Origin: Clostridiales bacterium UBA4644
GTDB taxonomy: Bacteria > Bacillota > Clostridia > Oscillospirales > Butyricicoccaceae
NCBI GenBank assembly: GCA_002405755.1
Contig: DHMK01000018.1
Coordinates: 1-14,787 of the forward strand
Length of the DNA: 14,787 nt
Direction of reading: 5' to 3'
The first letter of the stretch is position 1. The number at the start of each line of letters is the position of its first letter. This document shows, piece after piece, positions 5,930-12,706 of this stretch. A program made the position numbers and the translations under genes. The notes under the pieces were generated by a model. It did not search any database, was not told the DNA's origin, and was given only the letters and a program-made list of their open reading frames with translations.

Positions 5930-7068
5930 GCGCGTCCCTCCCCTCGGACCGCCAGCAGCCGCAGGATATCGTCCATGGTGCGGGCCAGATTTTCCTCCGC
6001 GTGGGCCGCGCTCTCGCAAAGGGGCTGGGGCTGGCGGTTGATGGGAAACACGGCGGTAATGCCGCAGCGGTAGATGGCGGTCATATCGCCCCGCACGCCG
6101 CCCACCACGGCCACCACCGGCACGCCCAGCGCCTTGGCCCGCCGGGCCAGCGCCACGACGGCCTTCCCCCGGAGGGTCTGCTCGTCCAGACAGCCCTCTC
6201 CCGTAAAGATCAGCGCCGCGCCCCGGGCCTGCGTCTCAAAGTCCGCCAGATCCAGCAGCATATCCATGCCGGGCCGCAGCCTGCCGCCCAGAAAGGCGCA
6301 AACCCCCGCGCCCATTCCGCCAGCCGCGCCGCCGCCGGAGATCTCCTGCAGATCCTGTCCCGTCTGCGCCAGCCAAACGGCCCGCAGCCGCTGCAGACCG
6401 GCCTCCAGCCGGGCGGTCATGGCCGGATCCGCGCCCTTTTGGGGCGAAAACATCGCCGCTGCGCCCTCCGGGCCGCAGAGGGGACTGTCGATGTCGCACA
6501 GGGCCGTCAGCTCCGCTTCCCGCAGGCGTGGATCCAGCCGGGAAAGGTCGATGGAGGCGATGCGCTCCAGCGTCCCGCCGGTGGGGACGAAGGCCCGGCC
6601 CTCTTCGTCCAGAAACCGCACGCCGCAGGCGGCGGCCATACCGCAGCCGCCGTCGTTGGTGGCGCTGCCGCCCAGGCCCAGCAGCAGCCGCTTCGCGCCC
6701 TGGTCCAGCGCAGAACGCAGCAGCTGCCCCACGCCGTAGGTGGTGGCCTTTTCCGGATCCTTCCGGCTGCCGGCCAGCGTCAGCCCGGCGCAGGAGGCCA
6801 TATCCATCACGGCGCTGCCGTCGGAGAGCAGACCGTAGACCGCCCTGACCGGCGCGCCCTCCGGGCCGCACACCGTCTCCGCCCGGGCCTGTCCGCCCAA
6901 AACAGAGAGAAACGCCTCCGCCGTGCCCTCGCCGCCGTCGGCCGCCGGGATGCATAAGACCTCCGCCCCGGGAAGCTGCCGGAGGATCGCCTTGTCCATC
7001 ACCCGGCACACCTGCCGGGCGGAGAGCGTCCCCTTAAAGGAATCGGGGATCACCAAAAACCGCGCCAT
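5926..7068 (-). CDS. Glycerate kinase (GarK/GlxK family)
   Basis: 380-aa glycerate kinase of the GarK/GlxK superfamily, which phosphorylates D-glycerate with ATP, usually to 2-phosphoglycerate. Signature blocks in order: IPDSFKGTLSA at the N-terminus, IPAADGGEGTAEA, GVGQLLRSAL, LLGLGGSATNDGGCGMAAA, ALCDIDSPLCGPEGAA, GGGAAGGMGAGVCAFL, FTGEGCLDEQTLRGKA and GVPVVAVVGGV. Length is typical. An upstream in-frame ATG exists at 7083, but the ATG at 7068 has GGAGG 7 nt before it and gives the usual MxRxLVIPDSFKG start, so I use 7068. It lies just after the serCA-DUF1015 terminator on the same strand. Glycerate connects to serine metabolism through 3-phosphoglycerate and hydroxypyruvate, so a metabolic link to the upstream operon is plausible but inferred. 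Confidence 0.94.
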   Translation of the reverse strand: MARFLVIPDSFKGTLSARQVCRVMDKAILRQLPGAEVLCIPAADGGEGTAEAFLSVLGGQARAETVCGPEGAPVRAVYGLLSDGSAVMDMASCAGLTLAGSRKDPEKATTYGVGQLLRSALDQGAKRLLLGLGGSATNDGGCGMAAACGVRFLDEEGRAFVPTGGTLERIASIDLSRLDPRLREAELTALCDIDSPLCGPEGAAAMFSPQKGADPAMTARLEAGLQRLRAVWLAQTGQDLQEISGGGAAGGMGAGVCAFLGGRLRPGMDMLLDLADFETQARGAALIFTGEGCLDEQTLRGKAVVALARRAKALGVPVVAVVGGVRGDMTAIYRCGITAVFPINRQPQPLCESAAHAEENLARTMDDILRLLAVRGEGRA

Positions 7069-7097
7069 TTGATCGCCTCCCATGCGCTTTTGCCCTT

Positions 7098-7126
7098 ATT
7101 TTACCACAGGCCGGCCAAAAAAGGAA
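7098..7126 (-). promoter_or_regulatory. Weak candidate promoter for glycerate kinase
   Basis: On the - strand, TAAAAT (7103-7098) is preceded 17 nt upstream by TTCCTT (7126-7121), with TG close to the -10 box. The -35 box is poor. Position between the upstream terminator and the kinase ribosome binding site is right, but the match is modest. Confidence 0.35.
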
Positions 7127-7129
7127 CAG

Positions 7130-7155
7130 AAAAAGGCGGCGCAGAGCGCGCCGCC
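7130..7155 (-). terminator. Rho-independent terminator of the serC-serA-DUF1015 operon
   Basis: Read on the - strand: a perfect 8-bp stem GGCGGCGC/GCGCCGCC (7155-7148 with 7142-7135) with loop GCTCT, followed by TTTTT (7134-7130). It lies 17 nt beyond the DUF1015 stop codon. Confidence 0.88.
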
Positions 7156-7172
7156 TAAAAAAGCTCGGTTTT

Positions 7173-8411
7173 TTACTTCAGCTCGTGGATAAAAATGCCG
7201 GAGAGCAGCTTTGGCTCGAACCAGGTGGATTTCGGGGGCATGATGCGGCCGCTGTTGGCGATGGCCATCAGGTCCTCGATGGAGGTGGGGCACATGGCAA
7301 AGGCCACGGCCATGCCCTCGTTCACCCGGCGCTCCAGCTCGCCCAGGCCCCGGATGCCGCCGACAAAATCGATGCGCTTATCGGTGCGGGGGTCGCCGAT
7401 GCCCAGAATGGGCGTCAGCAGATTGTTCTGCAGGATGGAAACATCCAGCTGCGCCACGATATCCTTGTCGTCGAAGGTGCCGGGCTTGGCCGTGAGCAGC
7501 CACCACTGGCCGGAGAGATACATGCCGAAGGTGTGCTTCTTCGTAACATGGGGGGCCTGCGCGCCCAGCTGGGCCACTTCGAACCTCTCCGCCACCTTTG
7601 CCAGAAACTCCGCCTCGGAATTGCCGTTCAGGTCGGCCACCACCCGGTTATAATCCAGGATGGCCAGCTGCTCGTCGGGGAACAGCACGCAGAGGAAGAA
7701 GTTGAACTCCTCCTCCCCGGTGTAGTCCGGGTTCTGCACCCGGCGCTTCCGGGCCACCCGCACGGCGCTGGCGCAGCGATGATGCCCATCGGCGATATAC
7801 AGGGCGGGAATGGCAGCGAAGGCGCTCCGGATGGTCTCGATATCCTTCCGGTCGTCGATGATCCAGCAGGTCTGCCGGACCTGACCGCTCATGAAATCAT
7901 AGACCGGAGCCTTTTCCATGTTCCTTTCCACCACGGCGTTGATGGCATCGTTGGCGCGGTAGGTCAGGAAGATGGGGCCGGTGTTGGCGTCGCAGAAATC
8001 CACATGATTGCAGCGGTCGTCTTCCTTTTTGGCCAGCGTCAGCTCATGCTTCTTGACGACATTATTCATATAATCGTCCACGCTGGCGCAGGCCACGATG
8101 CCCACCTGGGCGCGGCCGTCCATCACCTGCTTGTAGATGTAGTAGCAGGGCGCGGCGTCCTTGATGTAAACGCCGTCCTTCTTCAGCTGGTTCAGGCGGG
8201 AGGCTGCGGTCTCATAGACCTGCTGGGAATAGATGTCCACATCCTCCGGCAGGTTGACCTCGGCCCGGTCGATGCGCATGAAGGAATAGGGATTGTCCTT
8301 CACATAGTCCCGGGCCTCCTTGGAGTTCATCACGTCATAGGGCAGCGCGGCCACCTTGTCCACCAGCTGGGGGACGGGGCGCACGGCGCGGAAGGGGCGT
8401 ACGATCGCCAT
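7173..8411 (-). CDS. DUF1015 family protein, serine-operon associated
   Basis: 412-aa cytoplasmic protein matching the DUF1015 family along its whole length: MAIVRPFRAVRP at the start, VAALPYDVMNSKEAR, NPYSFMRIDR, YYIYKQ, GIVACASVDDY, KKHELTLAKKEDDR, TGPIFLTYR, YIADGHHRCASA and FNFFLCVLFPDEQLAILDYNR. No signal peptide or membrane segment. The most conserved-looking site is DGHHR at residues 208-212. A comparable short motif is, as I recall, used for nucleotide or phosphate binding in ParB/sulfiredoxin-fold proteins, including the archaeal free-serine kinase SerK; relation to that fold is inference. The gene follows serA by 23 nt with its own AAGGAGG site 8 nt before the ATG, and a terminator follows, so it is the last gene of a serine biosynthesis operon. 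Its biochemical role is not established here. Confidence 0.88.
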   Translation of the reverse strand: MAIVRPFRAVRPVPQLVDKVAALPYDVMNSKEARDYVKDNPYSFMRIDRAEVNLPEDVDIYSQQVYETAASRLNQLKKDGVYIKDAAPCYYIYKQVMDGRAQVGIVACASVDDYMNNVVKKHELTLAKKEDDRCNHVDFCDANTGPIFLTYRANDAINAVVERNMEKAPVYDFMSGQVRQTCWIIDDRKDIETIRSAFAAIPALYIADGHHRCASAVRVARKRRVQNPDYTGEEEFNFFLCVLFPDEQLAILDYNRVVADLNGNSEAEFLAKVAERFEVAQLGAQAPHVTKKHTFGMYLSGQWWLLTAKPGTFDDKDIVAQLDVSILQNNLLTPILGIGDPRTDKRIDFVGGIRGLGELERRVNEGMAVAFAMCPTSIEDLMAIANSGRIMPPKSTWFEPKLLSGIFIHELK

Positions 8412-8434
8412 AGCTCGTTCCTCCTTTGTCTGAA

Positions 8435-9349
8435 TCAGAATGTGAAATGGGAGATGATGTCCACGATCTCCGCGCCGATGCGCTTCTGGGCCTCGCCGGT
8501 GGCAGCGCCGATGTGGGGCGTGCAGGAGACCATGGGATGGCTGTAAAGCTCCGCATTGGTGGCGGGCTCGTCGGCATAAACGTCCAATCCGGCGGAGCGG
8601 ACCTTGCCGGAGTTCAGCGCGGCCAGCAGCGCGGCTTCGTCCACGTTGGTGCCGCGGGAGGTGTTGATGATGGTGACGCCGTCCTTCATTTTGGCAATGG
8701 TGCTCTCATTGATGATGGCGCCGCCGTCCACGGCGGGAGCATGGACGGAGATAAAGTCGGACTGGGCCAGCAGCTCGTCCATCTCCACATAGGGGATGCC
8801 CAGCTGCGCCTCGATGCCGGGGATATGGAAAATATCAAAGGCGACCACCTTCATGCCGATGGCCTTGGCCATAACGCCCAGGTGCTGGCCGATGCGGCCG
8901 AAGCCGATGATGCCCAGGGTCTTGCCCTGCAGCTCGATGCCCTTGCCGTAGGCCTTCTTTTCCCATTTTCCCTCCCGCATGGTGTAGCCCGCGTGGGAGA
9001 TGAACCGGGCGCAGGAGAACATATGGCCCATGGCCAGCTCCGCCACAGACTGGGAGGAGGCCTTGGGGGTGTTTTTCACGGTAATGCCGCACTGCTCGGC
9101 ATACTTTACATCGATATTGTCCACGCCAACGCCGCCGCGGATGATGAGCTTGAGCCGGCCGCCCCTGGCCTCGTCGAGCTGGCTCTGGCGGATCTTGGTC
9201 TTGGAGCGCACCACAACGGCGTCAAACTCCCGCAGGGCCGTGCCCAGCTGCTCCGGCTCATAAAACTGCTCCACCACCTCGATGCCCTGGTCCCGGAGCT
9301 GGGCCATGGCGGTCTTGTCCATGCCGTCGGTCACAAGAATACGGATCAT
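8435..9349 (-). CDS. serA: D-3-phosphoglycerate dehydrogenase, short form without ACT domain
   Basis: 304-aa NAD-dependent 2-hydroxyacid dehydrogenase, expected to oxidise 3-phosphoglycerate to 3-phosphohydroxypyruvate, the first serine step. The substrate loop IIRGGVGVDNIDV is at about 69-81. The nucleotide fold has GFGRIG at 149-154 and the adenosine-ribose-binding Asp172. Catalytic residues are Arg232 (NTSRG), Glu261 (YADEP) and His279 (TPHIGAATGEAQ). It ends shortly after the C-terminal helix, so the regulatory ASB/ACT domains of long SerA proteins are absent, implying no classical serine feedback through an ACT domain. The start at 9349 has AAGGAG 8 nt upstream; longer forms run into serC. 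It lies 28 nt after serC. Neighbouring serC makes SerA much more likely than other hydroxyacid dehydrogenases. Confidence 0.93.
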   Translation of the reverse strand: MIRILVTDGMDKTAMAQLRDQGIEVVEQFYEPEQLGTALREFDAVVVRSKTKIRQSQLDEARGGRLKLIIRGGVGVDNIDVKYAEQCGITVKNTPKASSQSVAELAMGHMFSCARFISHAGYTMREGKWEKKAYGKGIELQGKTLGIIGFGRIGQHLGVMAKAIGMKVVAFDIFHIPGIEAQLGIPYVEMDELLAQSDFISVHAPAVDGGAIINESTIAKMKDGVTIINTSRGTNVDEAALLAALNSGKVRSAGLDVYADEPATNAELYSHPMVSCTPHIGAATGEAQKRIGAEIVDIISHFTF

Positions 9350-9377
9350 ACTGTTTTCTCCTTTCGATCGCTTCCGC

Positions 9378-10463
9378 TCACTGATGGGAAGCCTCAAACC
9401 TTTTGCAGAACTCCACCAGCGCCGCAACGCCCTCCTCGGGCATGGCGTTGTAGATGGAGGCGCGCAGGCCGCCAACGCTGCGGTGGCCCTTCAGGTTGTC
9501 AAAGCCGGCGGCCTTGGCCTCCGCCACAAAGGCGGCGTCCAGCTCCTCGGAGCCGGTGGTGAAGGTCACGTTCATCAGGCTGCGGTCCTCCTTGCGGACG
9601 GGGGCCCGGAACAGCTCGGAGCGCTCCAGATAATCATACAGGATGGCGGCCTTATGCTGGTTGCGGGCAGCCATGACGGAGAGCCCGCCGATCTTCTTCA
9701 GATATTTGAAGACCTTGCCGCAGCAATAGATGGCCCAGCAGTTGGGGGTGTTATACATGGAATCGCTGTCCGCATGGGTCTTGTAGCTCAGGTAGGTGGG
9801 GACGAAGGCGGGCAGATCCTCCCGGATCAGATCCTCCCGGATGATGACCACGGCCATGCCGGCGGGGCCGACATTTTTCTGGACGCCGGCCCAGATCAGG
9901 CCGTAATCGGCCACGTTGCAGGGGCGGGACAGGAACATGGAGGACTGATCCGCCACCAGCACATGGCCCTTGGTATCGGGCAGGCTGTTCCAGGTGGTGC
10001 CGTTGATGGTCTCGTTCTCGCAGATGTAAACATAGTCCGCGTCCGCGGGGATCTCCGCCGTGCACCGGGGGATATAGGTGAAGTTTTTGTCCTTGGAGGA
10101 CCCCAGGACCACCACCTCGCCGTATTTCTTCGCTTCGGCGATGGCCTTCTTGGACCAGGTCCCCGTCTCCACATAGCAGGCCTTGCCGTTTTTCATCAGG
10201 TTCATGGGCACCATGGCAAACTGCAGGGTGCCGCCGCCCTGGACGAACAGGACCTTGTAATTGTCCGGAATGCCCATGACCTCCCGCAGGTCGGCCTCGG
10301 CCTCCTTTGCGATGCGGTCGAAGACCTTGGAGCGGTGGCTCATCTCCATGACGCACATACCGGAACCGCGGTAGTTCATCATTTCATCCCGGATCTCCTC
10401 CAGCACCTCCTCCGGCATCATAGCCGGACCGGCGGAAAAGTTATAAGTGCGATCATACTTCAT
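9378..10463 (-). CDS. serC: Phosphoserine aminotransferase
   Basis: 361-aa PLP enzyme converting 3-phosphohydroxypyruvate and glutamate to O-phospho-L-serine. Family signatures: YNFSAGPAMMPEEVLEE at the N-terminus, MEMSHRSKVF, FVQGGGTLQFAMVPMNL, ENETINGTTW, ADQSSMFLSRP, and the PLP-lysine site AGVQKNVGPAG with Lys196. THADSDSMYNTP and GHRSVGGLRASIYNAMP, which contact the phosphate-bearing substrate, are intact. Length is typical. The ATG at 10463 has GGAGGA 8 nt upstream; the frame stays open further upstream but lacks similarity there. First gene of serC-serA-DUF1015, with a promoter at 10562-10534 and a 5' leader of only about 60 nt, too short for a T-box. Confidence 0.97.
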   Translation of the reverse strand: MKYDRTYNFSAGPAMMPEEVLEEIRDEMMNYRGSGMCVMEMSHRSKVFDRIAKEAEADLREVMGIPDNYKVLFVQGGGTLQFAMVPMNLMKNGKACYVETGTWSKKAIAEAKKYGEVVVLGSSKDKNFTYIPRCTAEIPADADYVYICENETINGTTWNSLPDTKGHVLVADQSSMFLSRPCNVADYGLIWAGVQKNVGPAGMAVVIIREDLIREDLPAFVPTYLSYKTHADSDSMYNTPNCWAIYCCGKVFKYLKKIGGLSVMAARNQHKAAILYDYLERSELFRAPVRKEDRSLMNVTFTTGSEELDAAFVAEAKAAGFDNLKGHRSVGGLRASIYNAMPEEGVAALVEFCKRFEASHQ

Positions 10464-10533
10464 TGCGATCTTCCTCCAATGATTAAATTTTTGTTCAAAA
10501 GTCCGATCAAAATCTTGCCAATCTCGTAAATAT

Positions 10534-10562
10534 ATACTATCATGAAGAGGAAAAAGGTGCAA
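10534..10562 (-). promoter_or_regulatory. Sigma-A-type promoter of the serC-serA-DUF1015 operon
   Basis: On the - strand, TTGCAC (10562-10557) and TAGTAT (10539-10534) are separated by 17 nt. It lies in the divergent 230-bp gap between serC and the cysteine-synthase-like gene. Predicted start is near 10526, giving a leader of about 63 nt. No operator or riboswitch was recognised. The + strand half of the gap (10563-10693) has no convincing promoter. Confidence 0.6.
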
Positions 10563-10693
10563 GCGCAACCGGCGCGTCCCGGGGCAAAAAGACAGTTCCG
10601 CTAAAAGGATTTGTGCGATTTTGTGGAAAAAAGCAAAGCACTTTTTGCCTTCCGGGTCTTCGGCCAAAACGATTCGGGAAGGAGCACGAAAAA

Positions 10694-11620
10694 ATGCCTG
10701 ATTTTTTGGACAATGTGACAAGCCTCATCGGCAACACACCCCTGATCCGGCTGGCCCGTCTCTCTCAGGCCCACGGCTGCGTGACCCCGATCCTGGCCAA
10801 GCTGGAGGGCATGAACCCCGGCGGCAGCGTCAAGGACCGGACCATGCTGGGCATCCTGCGGGACGCCATGGCCCAGGGCCGGCTGAAGCCGGGCGACACC
10901 GTCCTGGAGGTGAGCGCGGGCAACCAGGGCGTCTCCCTGGCCATGCTGTGCGCCGCGCTGGGGCTGCGGTGCGTGGTGGTCCTGCCCGACGACGCGGCCC
11001 CGTCCCGGCTGAACGCGCTGCGGAGCTACGGTGCGGAGACCGTCCTCATTCCGGCTTCCCAGGGCGCGGCAGGCTGTCAGGCGGCGGCGGAGCAGCTGCG
11101 CAGAGCCAGGCCGGGCCTGTTTCTGCCGGAGGCCTTTTCCAACGAGAGCAACCCCCAGATCCATCGGGAGACCACCGGGCCGGAGATCCTCCGGCAGGCA
11201 GGCTCCGTGGACTATTTTATCGCCGGCGTGGGCACCGGCGGGACCATCACCGGCTGCGGCGAGGTGCTGCGCATGGACAATCCGGACTGCCGGGTCATCG
11301 CGGTGGAGCCTTATGCTTCTCCGGTGCTTTCCGGCGGCTTTCCGGGCAGCCATCCGCTGGCGGGCATCGGCCCGGGCTTCATCCCGGAGATCCTGAACCT
11401 CTACCTGCTGGACGAGATCATCAAGGTCAAGACGCCGGACGCCCTGGCCCTGACCAGGGAGCTTTCCCGGCAGGACGGTCTCTGCTGCGGTCCCTCCTCC
11501 GGCGCGGCGCTGTTCGGCGCCATTCTGGTGGCCCGGCGGCCCGAGGCCCGGGGGAAGACGGTGGTCACCATTCTGCCGGACAGCGGCATATTTTACCAAT
11601 CGGAAAGGAAGGGATCCTGA
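10694..11620 (+). CDS. Cysteine synthase-like PLP-dependent enzyme with atypical substrate loop
   Basis: 308-aa fold-type II PLP enzyme of the cysteine synthase/cystathionine beta-synthase family. LIGNTPLIRL at 11-20, the PLP-lysine site NPGGSVKDR with Lys47, the phosphate loop GVGTGGTITG (about 178-187), IGPGFIPEIL and CGPSSGAA with the pyridine-nitrogen serine are all present. The substrate loop, normally TSGNTG, reads SAGNQG (residues 74-79), and the Gln of the usual QFxNP motif is Ala147 in EAFSN. These positions correspond to Ser69, Thr72 and Gln142 of Salmonella CysK, which hold the amino-acid substrate. Cysteine synthesis from O-acetylserine is therefore uncertain; O-phosphoserine or another substrate is possible. 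ATG at 10694 with AAGGAG (10679-10684) 9 nt upstream. Divergent from serC, and 1 nt from the next gene. Confidence 0.85.
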   Translation: MPDFLDNVTSLIGNTPLIRLARLSQAHGCVTPILAKLEGMNPGGSVKDRTMLGILRDAMAQGRLKPGDTVLEVSAGNQGVSLAMLCAALGLRCVVVLPDDAAPSRLNALRSYGAETVLIPASQGAAGCQAAAEQLRRARPGLFLPEAFSNESNPQIHRETTGPEILRQAGSVDYFIAGVGTGGTITGCGEVLRMDNPDCRVIAVEPYASPVLSGGFPGSHPLAGIGPGFIPEILNLYLLDEIIKVKTPDALALTRELSRQDGLCCGPSSGAALFGAILVARRPEARGKTVVTILPDSGIFYQSERKGS

Positions 11621-11621
11621 C

Positions 11622-11834
11622 ATGACGGAGCAGCGCATCGCGCGCCTCAACGCGCTGGCCCAGCTGAAAAAGCAGCGGGAGCTGACGGTGGAGGAGCTGG
11701 CGGAGCAGGCGGAGCTGCGGGCGGAATATCTTCAGTCCGTCCGGCAGAACCTGACGGCTCAGCTGGACCACACCACCGTGGTCTACCCGGACGGCACCCG
11801 GAAAAAGCTGGAACGAAAGACGCCGCAGGCCTGA
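11622..11834 (+). CDS. DUF896 family protein (YnzC-like)
   Basis: 70-aa small cytoplasmic protein of the DUF896 family. The family pattern is clear: RIARLNALAQLKKQRELTVEE, then EQAELRAEYLQSVRQNL, then a short tail with VVYPDGTRKKLERK, matching the helical-hairpin YnzC proteins of Firmicutes (about 70-77 aa). Function is unknown; Bacillus YnzC is SOS-linked by its operon context, which is not seen here. The start lies 1 nt after the upstream stop, with a GGAAGG-type ribosome site inside the end of the preceding gene, so the two are almost certainly co-transcribed. Confidence 0.88.
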   Translation: MTEQRIARLNALAQLKKQRELTVEELAEQAELRAEYLQSVRQNLTAQLDHTTVVYPDGTRKKLERKTPQA

Positions 11835-11859
11835 GGTCGCGGAGAAAGGCGGAAACGAT

Positions 11860-12648
11860 ATGAGTAAACAGAAGGAACAGCAGACGCCGCCCGCCGGTAT
11901 GCAGGCGGTAACGGAAAAAAGCGTCCTGCCCATTTTGGCCATCGGGGCCGTTTGGCTTTTGTGGGCGCTGCTTTTTCCCCTCTACACGGTGGGACATTAT
12001 CTCCTGTGCGCCGTGGTGAGCGCGGGAGTCTTTTTCCTGCTGCGGGGCGTTTTGCCGGACAAGGTCCGGTATGAGCCCATTCCGCAGGTCTCCACCGGCG
12101 ACGCTCTGGCCGACGAGCTGCTGAAGCAGGGGCAGGACGCGCTGGATCAGACCAGCCGGGCGGCAGACGGCATCCGCAACGCCGCCGTGCGGGAAAAGAT
12201 CGAGGATCTGGAGGATACCTGCGGCCGGATCCTGGACTATGTGCGGAAAAATCCCAAGTCGGCGGGCAGCCAGCGGCGGTTTCTGGGCTATTATCTGCCC
12301 ACGCTGCAAAAGCTGGTGACCACCTACAGCCTGATGGAGCAGCAGGGCGTGGAGGGCGAGAACATCTCCGGCTCCATGGAGCGCATCGAGGAGCTTCTGG
12401 ACACGCTGGACGGCGCCTTCCGCAAGCAGCTGGACGCCCTCTTCGGCGACACGGCGCTGGATATTGATTCGGACATCACTGTCATGGAGAGCCTGATGGC
12501 CCGGGAGGGCCTGACGGAGCAGCCCTCCCCCGGAACGGCGGCGGCCGACACCATCCCCGACCCGCTGGCCCCCTCCGCAGCCCCCTCCGCGGCCCCTGCG
12601 GCCCAGCCGGAGTCCGCCCCGGAGGATCAGATCCAGCTGAAGCTTTGA
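11860..12648 (+). CDS. XpaC-like membrane protein (5-bromo-4-chloroindolyl phosphate hydrolysis family)
   Basis: 262-aa protein with two adjacent hydrophobic helices near the N-terminus (about 23-42 and 46-62), then a charged, largely helical cytoplasmic domain (about 75-220) rich in Glu, Leu and Arg. A low-complexity Ala/Pro/Ser tail (about 225-255) is probably a linker. The domain order and, above all, the telA gene directly downstream match the xpaC-telA (xpaC-yaaN) pair of Bacillus and other Firmicutes. The biochemical function of XpaC is not established; the name comes from an indicator-dye phenotype. The ATG at 11860 follows an AAAGGCGG stretch 7 nt upstream and lies 25 nt after DUF896. 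Assignment rests partly on context because sequence identity in this family is low. Confidence 0.72.
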   Translation: MSKQKEQQTPPAGMQAVTEKSVLPILAIGAVWLLWALLFPLYTVGHYLLCAVVSAGVFFLLRGVLPDKVRYEPIPQVSTGDALADELLKQGQDALDQTSRAADGIRNAAVREKIEDLEDTCGRILDYVRKNPKSAGSQRRFLGYYLPTLQKLVTTYSLMEQQGVEGENISGSMERIEELLDTLDGAFRKQLDALFGDTALDIDSDITVMESLMAREGLTEQPSPGTAAADTIPDPLAPSAAPSAAPAAQPESAPEDQIQLKL

Positions 12649-12706
12649 TAAAAACCGGACCCCGGCACAACGATATTTTGAAAAGAAAGATAGGAGGAAC
12701 GCACCC

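Noticed and set aside
7185..8546. 453-codon open frame on the + strand opposite the DUF1015 gene
   Set aside because: Antisense shadow of a conserved gene, with low-complexity Gly/His/Val composition and no recognisable motif. The same applies to the long + frames at 8426-9562, 9282-10529, 6001-6957 and 5255-6073.
10464..10693. Possible T-box or riboswitch in the serC or cysteine-synthase-like leader
   Set aside because: The predicted serC leader is only about 63 nt with no T-box core or terminator pair. On the + side I could not draw a convincing aptamer or antiterminator/terminator arrangement.
12645..12677. Possible separate promoter for telA (TTGATA ... GATATT)
   Set aside because: The two hexamers are 21 nt apart, too far for a standard sigma-A promoter, and no better pair is present.
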